In this document: one piece after another, positions 9,889-17,928 of the stretch | Numbering within the stretch: the stretch's first letter is position 1 | How the letters are laid out: every line of letters begins with the position of its first letter | NCBI RefSeq assembly: GCF_001758195.1 | Contig: NZ_MASR01000001.1 | Span: 558,001 to 622,000, forward strand | Source of the DNA: Pseudohongiella acticola | GTDB taxonomy: Bacteria; Pseudomonadota; Gammaproteobacteria; Pseudomonadales; Pseudohongiellaceae | Direction of reading: 5' to 3' | DNA: 64,000 bases | The notes under the pieces: model-generated | Database searches by the model: none | Told to the model about the DNA's origin: nothing | Seen by the model: the letters and a program-made list of their open reading frames with translations, nothing else | Translations under genes and position numbers: made by a program

Positions 9889-10665
9889 ATGCAATACGGA
9901 GACGTTAACGTCACCCTGGAAAATCACGTTGCGGTCGTGACCATTCAACGCCCGCCCTACAATTTCTTTGATGTCGCCCTGATTGAAAACCTGGCCGATG
10001 CGTTCGCTGCCATGGACGAAGACACCGAGTGCCGGGCGCTTGTGCTTGCCGCTGACGGCAAAGCCTTTTGTGCCGGTGCCAATTTTTCTTCAGGACCCTC
10101 CGTGCTGGAGCAGTCAGACGGAAAGGGGCGCAACCCACTGTATGTGGCGGCAGTGCGCCTGTTCAGTAACAAAAAACCGGTGGTCGGCGCCATCCACGGC
10201 GCAGCGATCGGTGGCGGTCTGGGCCTGGCGCTGGTGCCTGATTTCAGGGTGACCTGCCCTGAAGCCAGCTTTGCTGCCAATTTCAGCAAACTGGGGTTTC
10301 ATCCCGGTTTTGGCCTCACGCATACCCTGCCCTCGATAATCGGACAACAAAAAGCCGCCCTGATGTTCTATACCGGGCGCCGCATTAAAGGTGACCAGGC
10401 CCATGAATGGGGGCTGGCTGATGTTCTGACCAGCGCTGACCAGGTTCGTAGCGAAGCCGTAAGGCTGGCACAGGAGATCGCAAGCTGCGCGCCCCTGGCG
10501 GTGATGTCGGTACGCGCAACGCTACGCCAGGGCCTGACCGAAATGTTGACGGCAGTCACTGACCATGAAGCCAGCGAGCAGGACTGGCAGCGTCTGACCG
10601 AAGACTTCAAAGAAGGCGTGGCCTCCGTGGCTGAACGACGCCCCGGTGAGTTCAAGGCACGCTAA
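9889..10665 (+). CDS. Enoyl-CoA hydratase/isomerase family protein
   Basis: A 258-residue crotonase-fold protein. The CoA-binding and oxyanion-hole segments are visible (ADGKAFCAGANFSSGP and AIHGAAIGGGLGLALV). The segment normally carrying the catalytic glutamates reads ANFSKLGFHPGFGLTHTLP, with no glutamate at the usual positions, so the reaction may not be simple hydration. An AAGGAAAC ribosome-binding site precedes the ATG. It follows the M28-like gene by 12 nt and is followed after 20 nt by a DUF503 gene, suggesting one transcript. The specific substrate cannot be named. Confidence 0.85.
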   Translation: MQYGDVNVTLENHVAVVTIQRPPYNFFDVALIENLADAFAAMDEDTECRALVLAADGKAFCAGANFSSGPSVLEQSDGKGRNPLYVAAVRLFSNKKPVVGAIHGAAIGGGLGLALVPDFRVTCPEASFAANFSKLGFHPGFGLTHTLPSIIGQQKAALMFYTGRRIKGDQAHEWGLADVLTSADQVRSEAVRLAQEIASCAPLAVMSVRATLRQGLTEMLTAVTDHEASEQDWQRLTEDFKEGVASVAERRPGEFKAR

Positions 10666-10685
10666 CAGCAAGTGAGGTGGTAATA

Positions 10686-11027
10686 ATGTCTGATCTGTTT
10701 CGCAAACTGCTGGCAGAACGGGAATCCGCACCCGTGTCAGTGACCCCGACTGTCGGTGTCGTCACCCTGCAATTTCAGCTCTATGGTGTTGACGACCTCA
10801 AGGCCAAGCGCAAGGTATTTAATGCGCTGCGTGTCATCTGGGGCAAAGAGGCTGACCTGGCAGTTGCAGAAACCGGCGATTTCGAGGCGCTGGACAGCGC
10901 CACCTGGAGCATCGTCGCTGTCGGCGGCACAGCGCAGCAACTGACCGCCCGGCTGGACCAGGTGGAGAAGGCAATCGCACAAAAGATAGATGCTCCTGTT
11001 GTTGAGGTCCACCGCGAGATGCTCTGA
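10686..11027 (+). CDS. DUF503-like protein
   Basis: A 113-residue soluble protein. The core (GVVTLQFQLYGVDDLKAKRK) matches the shape of DUF503, whose members begin with a beta strand followed by a LKEKR-type motif and often form ferredoxin-like folds; a later alternation of strands and helices fits as well. No function is established for the family. The ATG at 10686 is preceded by GTGAGGTGG; a GTG at 10677 would only add three residues. It follows the enoyl-CoA hydratase-like gene closely. The family call is by eye and the match is partial. Confidence 0.6.
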   Translation: MSDLFRKLLAERESAPVSVTPTVGVVTLQFQLYGVDDLKAKRKVFNALRVIWGKEADLAVAETGDFEALDSATWSIVAVGGTAQQLTARLDQVEKAIAQKIDAPVVEVHREML

Positions 11028-11132
11028 CACCAGAACGTGTTCGAAAAGCAGCTTAAGTGCTTGATTATGTCAATACAATTGGCGAAGATTGGCTGGATCG
11101 TTACAACATAACAAAGCACAGGAAAAGCAAAC

Positions 11133-11618
11133 ATGAAATCATTAAAGAAGTTTATACTCGCGCCCACTGCTCTGGTCGTGGGCAGCCTGCTGGCTGTTTC
11201 TGCTCCCCTGGCAGGTGCCCAGGAAATTGAGCGCAAAGGCGAAGGTCGCCATTTCTACACCACGATTCGTGTGCCTGCCAACGCTGAGTTCATGTACCTG
11301 AGCGGCTCGGGTGCCTCCCCCATGGAAGACGGCACCTGGGGCGACATGGCGCAACAGACTCGCGACACCTTCAACGGCTTCAAGGAGAAACTGGAGGCTG
11401 AAGGCTGGTCAATGTCGGATATCATTCAGGTACGTGCGTTTGCAGTATCCGATGATAATGACTTCCTTGATTTTGATGGTTTCAACACGGCATACCGCGA
11501 ATTTTTTGGTACTGAAGAAAACCCAATGAAACCCGTACGCTCGTTTGTTGAGATCGAAGATCTGGTCGTAGGTGGCTGGTTAATCGAAATCGAAGTGCGC
11601 GCTGCACGCGTTCCCTGA
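11133..11618 (+). CDS. Exported RidA (YjgF/YER057c) family protein
   Basis: A 161-residue RidA-fold protein with a clear signal peptide (APTALVVGSLLAVSAPLAGA, cleavage before QEIE). Cytoplasmic RidA enzymes deaminate reactive enamine/imine intermediates; the arginine needed for that reaction appears retained in PMKPVRSFVEIEDL. The TRDTFNGFKEKLEAEGWSMS helix and IIQVRAF strand are standard for the fold. Periplasmic versions are usually of unknown function, so imine deaminase activity should not be assumed. It stands alone between DUF503 and yihY. Confidence 0.85.
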   Translation: MKSLKKFILAPTALVVGSLLAVSAPLAGAQEIERKGEGRHFYTTIRVPANAEFMYLSGSGASPMEDGTWGDMAQQTRDTFNGFKEKLEAEGWSMSDIIQVRAFAVSDDNDFLDFDGFNTAYREFFGTEENPMKPVRSFVEIEDLVVGGWLIEIEVRAARVP

Positions 11619-11730
11619 TCGAAACGACTGTACACGATATACACTGACCGACGATTCTGCTGTCCAACCGGTCGCAGAGTCGTCGCTGCCAGCGGCCGGT
11701 TAACTGACACCGATCGCCGACGCCTGTAGC

Positions 11731-11766
11731 GCTACGAACCAGCTATTAGCTACGAACCAACTATCA
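11731..11766 (+). repeat. Two-copy 18-nt tandem repeat in the yihY leader
   Basis: Two consecutive 18-nt units (11731-11748 and 11749-11766) share the first ten bases gctacgaacc and differ at only two positions later. They end 3 nt before the GGAGGG ribosome-binding site of the next gene. Confidence 0.8.
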
Positions 11767-11780
11767 GACGGAGGGCCACT

Positions 11781-12677
11781 TTGGCTGAACTGAAATACTG
11801 GTGGCATATCGTTCGTGACTCGGCAAAACTCTGGGTTGACTGCAACGCCTTCAATCATGCCGGTGCGCTGGCGTTCTACACGCTTTTTTCCCTGGCTCCA
11901 ACAGTTATTATCGCGGTGGCGGTGATTGGCCTGGTTATGGGTGAACAGGCTGCCCAGGGGCAGATAGTTGCCCAGTTTCAGGACGTCATGGGCACCGATG
12001 CGGCGGCTCTGGTCGAAGAAGCAGTCACCAGTTCTCGTGTACAAAGCAGCGGCATTTTTCCGGCGATCGCGGGGATTGCCGCACTGATGATTGGTGCGAC
12101 CACGGTGTTTGCACAGATGCAGTATTCACTCAATGCACTTTGGGGGGTGCAGCCCCGACCCAGCCGCAACAGCATTCTGCTTTTTATCCGCAAGCGCTTC
12201 TTTTCATTGATGGTGGTACTGTCCATCGGTTTTGTCATGCTGGTGTCACTGGTGCTGGGTGTCGCTCTGCGTGCCAGCCTGGAGTTCAGCTCGCGCTTTG
12301 TTCCTGCGGTAGAGTCGCTGATCAACAGTGGCGAACTGGTATTGTCGTTCGCAGTCGTTACCCTGCTGTTTGCCACCATATTCAAGGTACTGCCGGACGT
12401 TAAACTGCACTGGCGCCAGGTTATCGTTGGCGGCATGATAACTGCCCTGCTGTTTTCGCTGGGTCGGTACGGCATTGCCGCCTACCTGGCCTACACTGCG
12501 CCTGCGTCTGCTTATGGCGCCGCCGGTGCTGTGGTACTTATACTGATGTGGGTGTACTACTCTTCACTTATTCTGTTCTTCGGTGCGGCATTCACTAAAA
12601 CCCATCTGCTGGCTCAGGGTAAACAGGTGCGCCCACGCAATACCGCCGTTTTGGTGGAAAGAAGCCTGCTGCTTTAG
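11781..12677 (+). CDS. YihY/BrkB family inner-membrane protein
   Basis: A 298-residue polytopic membrane protein of the YihY/virulence factor BrkB family. About six membrane helices are visible, with the diagnostic AFYTLFSLAPTVIIAVAVIG near the N-terminus, the ALWGVQPRP segment, and a SAYGAAGAVVLILMWVYYSSLILFFGAAFT-like C-terminal pair of helices (given here in pieces of the family pattern). Translation starts at a TTG at 11781 with GGAGGG about 7 nt upstream; no ATG is available in a sensible position. The transport substrate is not established for the family. cioA follows after 23 nt, so the three genes are probably cotranscribed. Confidence 0.9.
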   Translation: MAELKYWWHIVRDSAKLWVDCNAFNHAGALAFYTLFSLAPTVIIAVAVIGLVMGEQAAQGQIVAQFQDVMGTDAAALVEEAVTSSRVQSSGIFPAIAGIAALMIGATTVFAQMQYSLNALWGVQPRPSRNSILLFIRKRFFSLMVVLSIGFVMLVSLVLGVALRASLEFSSRFVPAVESLINSGELVLSFAVVTLLFATIFKVLPDVKLHWRQVIVGGMITALLFSLGRYGIAAYLAYTAPASAYGAAGAVVLILMWVYYSSLILFFGAAFTKTHLLAQGKQVRPRNTAVLVERSLLL

Positions 12678-12700
12678 CGCTGTCCACACAGGAAAGCCGT

Positions 12701-14071
12701 ATGTTTGACATAGATCCGTTCATTCTTGCCCGGGCGCAGTTTGCCGCCAACATCAGCTTTCATATCCTGTTCCCTTCCATCACCATGGGGTTGGGCTGGA
12801 TTCTCCTGTTTTTCCGTTTGCGCTTTACCGCCACCGGGGATCAGCACTGGGAAAACGCCTATCACTTCTGGGTGAAAATATTTGCCCTGTCCTTTGCCAT
12901 CGGCGTGGTCTCGGGCATCACCATGAGCTTTCAGTTTGGCACCAACTGGCCCGGTTTCATGGAGCGAGCCGGCAATATTGCCGGGCCACTGCTGGGCTAT
13001 GAAGTGTTAACGGCATTTTTTCTTGAAGCCACCTTTTTGGGTGTGATGCTGTTTGGCAAGAACCGGGTATCCAACCGGACACACCTGCTGGCATGTGCAC
13101 TGGTGGCCGTGGGTACATCGCTGTCTGCTTTCTGGATATTGAGCCTGAACTCATGGATGCAGACACCGACCGGCTACTCGCTTGAAGACGGTGTATTTTA
13201 TGTCGATAGCTGGGCCGCCATCATATTCAACCCTTCATTTCCCTATCGCCTGGCCCATATGATGACAGCCACGCTGCTGACAGCCTCCTTTCTGGTGATG
13301 GGCGTCAGTGCCTGGCGCATGAAACGCAAGGTTGATGGTCCAGCCACGACCAAGGTTTTCAAAGCCATGGTGGTGATGGCGATGATTCTGGCTCCGTTAC
13401 AGGTCGTTATCGGTGATCTGCATGGGCTGAATACACTGGAACACCAGCCTGCCAAAATTGCGGCGATCGAAGGCGTCTGGGAGACTCACAATGCCGTTCC
13501 GTTTACCGTATTTGGTTTCCCCGACGAAACCACCCGCACCACCCGCTTCGCTCTGGAGATTCCGTTTGCCGCCAGTTGGATTCTGACCGGTGACCTTAAT
13601 GGTGAAGTCCTCGGCCTAAACGAATTTCCGGATCAACACCCTCCCGTGGCGCTCGTGTTCTGGTCATTTCGCATCATGGTTGGCATGGGCCTGCTCATGA
13701 TCCTGGTGTCCTGGTGGGCCGGCTGGGAGCTGTTCAAACGCAAACAGAAACCCAGCACCTGGCTTATCAATGCCGCCTCATGGATGGCGTTCTCAGGCTG
13801 GGTTGCTGTGCTCGCAGGCTGGTATGTCACCGAAATTGGCCGCCAGCCATGGATTGTCTACGGCCTGCTATCCAGCGCTGAGGTGGTCGCTGACCACGGC
13901 AGCGGCATCCTGCTGAGCACTTTCACCGCTTACATTGCCCTGTACCTCTTCATTCTGCTGTCTTATGTTGCAACCTTGCGCTATATGGCGACCAAGCCGG
14001 CAGCATCGCTGCTGGACATGGCGCAGGTACCAGGACAGGTCACTGATCATCGAACGGTAACGGGGGATTAA
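12701..14071 (+). CDS. cioA: Cytochrome bd-type quinol oxidase subunit I (CioA-like)
   Basis: A 456-residue CydA-family subunit that carries the haems and oxidises quinol in the inner membrane, passing electrons to oxygen. The haem-binding N-terminus (SFHILFPSITMGLGW), TEIGRQPWIVYGLL and QFGTNWPGFMERAG are all present. It is well short of the roughly 520 residues of E. coli CydA and lacks the long C-terminal Q-loop, which places it with the short-loop, cyanide-insensitive type (CioA). The partner cioB begins 4 nt downstream. Confidence 0.92.
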   Translation: MFDIDPFILARAQFAANISFHILFPSITMGLGWILLFFRLRFTATGDQHWENAYHFWVKIFALSFAIGVVSGITMSFQFGTNWPGFMERAGNIAGPLLGYEVLTAFFLEATFLGVMLFGKNRVSNRTHLLACALVAVGTSLSAFWILSLNSWMQTPTGYSLEDGVFYVDSWAAIIFNPSFPYRLAHMMTATLLTASFLVMGVSAWRMKRKVDGPATTKVFKAMVVMAMILAPLQVVIGDLHGLNTLEHQPAKIAAIEGVWETHNAVPFTVFGFPDETTRTTRFALEIPFAASWILTGDLNGEVLGLNEFPDQHPPVALVFWSFRIMVGMGLLMILVSWWAGWELFKRKQKPSTWLINAASWMAFSGWVAVLAGWYVTEIGRQPWIVYGLLSSAEVVADHGSGILLSTFTAYIALYLFILLSYVATLRYMATKPAASLLDMAQVPGQVTDHRTVTGD

Positions 14072-14075
14072 TTAT

Positions 14076-15074
14076 ATGGATCTGGAATTCTGGCTGCCCC
14101 TGTTTTTTGCCAGCGTCATGGGGCTGGCACTGCTTATTTATGTCGTTCTCGATGGTTATGATCTGGGCATCGGCCTGCTGCTTCCATTCGCGACAGACAG
14201 TGACAAAGACACCATGATTGCCTCGATCGGGCCGTTCTGGGACGCCAACGAAACCTGGATTGTCCTCGGTATCGGCATCTTGCTGATTGCCTTCCCCCAG
14301 GCACACGGACAGATTCTGACGGCAATGTACATTCCGGTGACCCTGATGCTGATGGGCCTGATACTTCGCGGTATCGCGTTCGATTTCCGTGCCAAAGCCG
14401 TCGCCCGGCGCAAGGACATGTGGAATGCCATTTTTGCCATTGGCTCACTGATTACGGCAGTGGCGCAGGGTTGGATGCTGGGCACCTATATTACCGGCCT
14501 GGGAACATCTGCTGTCAGTTTTCTGTTTTCTGTACTGATTGCGATCACGCTGCCGGCACTCTACATTCTATTGGGGTCGGCATGGCTGCTGATCAAGACC
14601 GAAGACGCACTCTTTGACAAGGCACTGCGCTGGGCGCAGAAATCGATTGTGCCCATGGGCATTGCCTTGTTGCTGGTATCGGTGGCAACGCCGCTGGTCA
14701 GCCAGACCATTGCTGACAAATGGTTCAGCTTTCCGGAAGCACTTAAACTACTGCCAATCCCCCTGCTCAGCAGTGCAATATTTGCCGGCCTGCTGTGGCT
14801 GCTGTATGACCAGAAAGCCATACGTGCCGGCAAAGAATGGTTATTGTATGCCGGGCTGGTGATATTGTGTCTGCTCGCTGCGCTGGGTCTGGCCTACAGT
14901 ATCCTGCCTGACATCATCATCGGGCAGCTGACGATCTGGGAATCTGCTTCCAGCACCTCTTCGTTACTGTTCACGTTCTGGGGTACCGCCATTGTTCTGC
15001 CCACCATTCTTGTCTACACATTCTTTGTGTACCGGATCTTCTCGGGCAAGACCACTGCCCTGACCTATGAATGA
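14076..15074 (+). CDS. cioB: Cytochrome bd-type quinol oxidase subunit II (CioB-like)
   Basis: A 332-residue CydB-family membrane subunit with about eight to nine helices. The family signature GYDLGIGLLLPF and GPFWDANETWIVLGIGILLIAFP near the N-terminus are clear (the latter spans residues about 50-72). It assembles with CioA into the terminal oxidase. The ATG follows GGGGGA by about 8 nt and comes 4 nt after the cioA stop. No small CydX-like subunit gene is seen after it; the next gene in this direction is ybiT. Confidence 0.92.
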   Translation: MDLEFWLPLFFASVMGLALLIYVVLDGYDLGIGLLLPFATDSDKDTMIASIGPFWDANETWIVLGIGILLIAFPQAHGQILTAMYIPVTLMLMGLILRGIAFDFRAKAVARRKDMWNAIFAIGSLITAVAQGWMLGTYITGLGTSAVSFLFSVLIAITLPALYILLGSAWLLIKTEDALFDKALRWAQKSIVPMGIALLLVSVATPLVSQTIADKWFSFPEALKLLPIPLLSSAIFAGLLWLLYDQKAIRAGKEWLLYAGLVILCLLAALGLAYSILPDIIIGQLTIWESASSTSSLLFTFWGTAIVLPTILVYTFFVYRIFSGKTTALTYE

Positions 15075-15185
15075 TGCCAATGCCAGCACGCTACCAGGCA
15101 CACAATAAAATCTGACATTCCCGCCCTTGGCGGCCCCGGAAAGATCAACCGGTGTTTGTCGGCGCGAATACTCGACGTGCCCTGC

Positions 15186-15211
15186 CGCGTGGTTTCTGCG
15201 CGTGGTTTCTG
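15186..15211 (+). repeat. Two-copy perfect 13-nt tandem repeat in the ybiT leader
   Basis: The unit cgcgtggtttctg occurs twice in direct succession (15186-15198 and 15199-15211), about 60 nt upstream of the likely GTG start of ybiT. Confidence 0.85.
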
Positions 15212-15271
15212 ATAGGATGCGCGCCTTCATCCGCACCTTCAAATCCAGTTCCTTCAGTACAGAGTCTATTT

Positions 15272-16855
15272 GTGATTTCCACCGCCAACCTCACCATGCA
15301 GTTCGGGCCTAAACCATTATTTGAAAATGTGTCCGTCAAATTCGCCCAGGGCAGACGTTATGGTCTGATCGGAGCCAACGGCTGCGGCAAATCCACCTTC
15401 ATGAAAATACTCGGGGGGGACCTGACGCCGACCAGTGGCCAGGTCATGCTGGAACCTGATGTGCGCCTGGGCAAGCTGCGCCAGGATCAATTTGCCTATG
15501 AGAAATACTCGGTCATTGACACCGTTATCATGGGACACGAAGCATTATGGAAGGTAAAGTCCGAGCGCGACCGGATCTACAACCTGGCCGAAATGACTGA
15601 AGCCGAGGGTATGGCCGTTGCCGAACTGGAGGAGCCCTTCGCCGAGATGGACGGGTATACCGCCGAATCGCGCGCCAGTGAGTTATTGTTAGGTCTGGAC
15701 ATTCCGCTGGAGCAGCACGAAGGTCCGATGAGCGCGATTGCACCGGGCTGGAAGCTGCGCGTGTTATTGGCACAGGCACTGTTCTCGGACCCCGATGTGC
15801 TGCTGCTGGATGAGCCCACCAACAACCTGGACATCAACACCATCCGCTGGCTGGAACAGGTGCTGAACCAGCGTAACAGCACCATCATCATCATTTCGCA
15901 TGACCGTCACTTTCTGAACGCTGTCTGCACTAATATTGCCGATATGGATTACGGCGAACTGCGCCTGTATCCGGGTAACTATGACGACTTCATGATTGCG
16001 TCAACGCAGGCTCGCGAGCGTCTGCTGAACGAGAACGCCAAGAAAAAATCACAGATCAACGAACTGCAGGCATTTGTCAGTCGTTTCTCGGCCAATGCGT
16101 CCAAAGCCAAGCAGGCCACGTCGCGGGCTCGCCAGATAGAAAAAATTCAACTGGAAGATGTCAAACCTTCCAGCCGGGTCAGCCCCTATATCCGGTTTGT
16201 CGAAAACAAGAAGCTGCACCGGCAGGCCCTGATCATGGAGAATGCCAGCAAGGCCTATGATAACCAGCTGTTTGCCAAACTGAGCCTGCAAATTGAAGCT
16301 GGCGAACGCGTTGCCATCATCGGCCCCAACGGCGCCGGTAAAACCACCCTGCTGCGCTGCCTGATGAACGAAGTTGCGTTGGACGATGGCAAGCTCAAGT
16401 GGGCCGAACAGGCAGATATTGGTTATTTCGCCCAGGATCACAGCGCTGAGTTTGTTGAAGAAATAGCGCTATTCGACTGGATGAAACAATGGACCAAAGG
16501 CGATCAGCAACTGGTTCGGTCCGCACTGGGGCGCATGCTGTTCTCCAACGATGACGTTAATAAACACCTGCCAGTCCTGTCCGGTGGTGAAAAAGCGCGC
16601 ATGATGTTTGGCAAATTCAGCCTGATCAATCCCAACGTATTACTGATGGACGAGCCCACCAACCACCTGGACATGGAATCCATCGAAGCGCTTAACCTGG
16701 CGCTGGAGAACTATCCCGGCACGTTGATTTTTGTCAGCCATGACCGCGAATTTGTCACCTCGCTGGCAACACGCATTATTGACATGCAACCCAGTGGCCT
16801 GGTCGATTTCAAGGGCAACTATGAGGACTACCTGCGCAGTCTCGGTGTAATGTGA
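15272..16855 (+). CDS. ybiT: ABC-F family ATPase YbiT
   Basis: A 527-residue ABC-F protein with two nucleotide-binding domains and no membrane part; ABC-F proteins act on the ribosome. Domain 1 has Walker [10 protein letters not shown] and Walker [12 protein letters not shown], with the degenerate signature [14 protein letters not shown] typical of YbiT; domain 2 has [22 protein letters not shown] and [11 protein letters not shown]. Between them lies the charged linker ([20 protein letters not shown]). The frame is open from 15152, but E. coli YbiT begins with a segment like [11 protein letters not shown], so the GTG at 15272 is the best start and gives near-identical length (530 in E. coli). 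The ribosome-binding site is weak. Confidence 0.93.
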   Translation: MISTANLTMQFGPKPLFENVSVKFAQGRRYGLIGANGCGKSTFMKILGGDLTPTSGQVMLEPDVRLGKLRQDQFAYEKYSVIDTVIMGHEALWKVKSERDRIYNLAEMTEAEGMAVAELEEPFAEMDGYTAESRASELLLGLDIPLEQHEGPMSAIAPGWKLRVLLAQALFSDPDVLLLDEPTNNLDINTIRWLEQVLNQRNSTIIIISHDRHFLNAVCTNIADMDYGELRLYPGNYDDFMIASTQARERLLNENAKKKSQINELQAFVSRFSANASKAKQATSRARQIEKIQLEDVKPSSRVSPYIRFVENKKLHRQALIMENASKAYDNQLFAKLSLQIEAGERVAIIGPNGAGKTTLLRCLMNEVALDDGKLKWAEQADIGYFAQDHSAEFVEEIALFDWMKQWTKGDQQLVRSALGRMLFSNDDVNKHLPVLSGGEKARMMFGKFSLINPNVLLMDEPTNHLDMESIEALNLALENYPGTLIFVSHDREFVTSLATRIIDMQPSGLVDFKGNYEDYLRSLGVM

Positions 16856-16892
16856 TAGGGTGGAGTTTCACTATTGACCAGAAGGAGTAGTC

Positions 16893-17108
16893 ATGTCTGA
16901 TCATCACACCTACAAAAAAATCGAAATAGTTGGCTCATCAACAAAAAGCACGGACGATGCGATACGTAACGCCATTAAACAGGCCAGTACGAGCACAAGG
17001 AATCTCGAATGGTTTGAAGTGACCGAAACACGGGGTCACATTGTCGATGGCGACGTTGGGCATTTCCAGGTCACACTAAAAATCGGTTTCAGAATAGAAA
17101 ACAGCTGA
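16893..17108 (+). CDS. Dodecin family flavin-binding protein
   Basis: A 71-residue dodecin: a small strand-helix-strand-strand protein that forms a hollow dodecamer storing flavins or related cofactors. The family pattern is clear: KIEIVGSSTKSTDDAIRNAI at the N-terminus, LEWFEVTETRGHI (the Trp stacks on the flavin) and GHFQVTLKIGFRIE at the end. An AGAAGGAG ribosome-binding site precedes the ATG. It follows ybiT by about 37 nt and converges with the HMCES gene. Confidence 0.93.
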   Translation: MSDHHTYKKIEIVGSSTKSTDDAIRNAIKQASTSTRNLEWFEVTETRGHIVDGDVGHFQVTLKIGFRIENS

Positions 17109-17128
17109 TCCGTCTGCACTGCCGTCCT

Positions 17129-17818
17129 CTAGTCGTCATTGGCTGAGGGCGGTATTGTCCACGATGGCCCGATCGCATCCCATTTGCTGGGTTTGCCGAT
17201 TGGGGTCACAACCTGGGTGCTGCGAACTTCAGGCTGCAATAATGCTTCGAATTGCGTCACATCATGATCATGCGGGTCCAGCCAGGCATCCATGATTTTT
17301 TTGTCTTCAACTGGCAACATCAACGGCATCGATTTGGGATGTATGGTCTGCCATTGCGGCAATGCCCCCAGAGTAATAATACTGGCTGCGTAAGCTGATT
17401 CCCCGGTGTGCTTATTGACGTAATGTGTATACAAGCCGCCAAAGGCAATGGCTTCATCCTGCAGCTCGATTTTATGATAAGTCTTTTTGTCGCCCAGCCC
17501 TTCGACAAACGCACTGGCAGGAATGATGCAGCGGCGCTGCCGGTACGGAGCGTAGCCCAGCGACTGCTTACTGTTCAGCTTGTCCCAACGGGTGTTAAAG
17601 CTGGCATATTTATAGTTTGGCTTCAGCGTCTGCGGATCCAGCAGCAGCCACCAGATGGCATCAGTCAGCACCACCCCTTCATCACTGCCGTGAACAATGG
17701 AAATCAATGCTCCCGGTGCAGCGTCAGGTGTGAAGCGAAGTTGCCCTCCCACGATACCAAGATGCCGGAGCAACACCTGGACTTCAGGGGAATCTATAAC
17801 GTTAAAGCGGCCACACAT
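17129..17818 (-). CDS. SOS response-associated peptidase family protein (YedK/HMCES)
   Basis: A 229-residue SRAP-domain protein. These proteins form a covalent thiazolidine link to abasic sites in single-stranded DNA through Cys2, which is present here (MCGRFNV). The catalytic-pocket segments are RCIIPASAFVEGLGDK, carrying the conserved glutamate, and TIHPKSMPLMLP, carrying the histidine. The usual FYEW is replaced by FVEG, a modest departure. The gene is convergent with dodecin and divergent from the gamma-glutamyltransferase. No LexA box was recognised upstream. Confidence 0.9.
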   Translation of the reverse strand: MCGRFNVIDSPEVQVLLRHLGIVGGQLRFTPDAAPGALISIVHGSDEGVVLTDAIWWLLLDPQTLKPNYKYASFNTRWDKLNSKQSLGYAPYRQRRCIIPASAFVEGLGDKKTYHKIELQDEAIAFGGLYTHYVNKHTGESAYAASIITLGALPQWQTIHPKSMPLMLPVEDKKIMDAWLDPHDHDVTQFEALLQPEVRSTQVVTPIGKPSKWDAIGPSWTIPPSANDD

Positions 17819-17928
17819 AGTCTTCTTCCGGTATTGGATGTTTCAGCTGTTGTGCCTGAGCATAAACGACTATATCCTCAGATTGTCAAAATTTGAACCT
17901 ATTCACTGACCATGGAATACACCCTGTC

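Noticed and set aside
15152..15271. N-terminal extension of YbiT from the first in-frame start
   Set aside because: The extension is Arg/Pro/Ser-rich, contains the 13-nt repeat, and has no counterpart in E. coli YbiT. The GTG at 15272 gives the right length.
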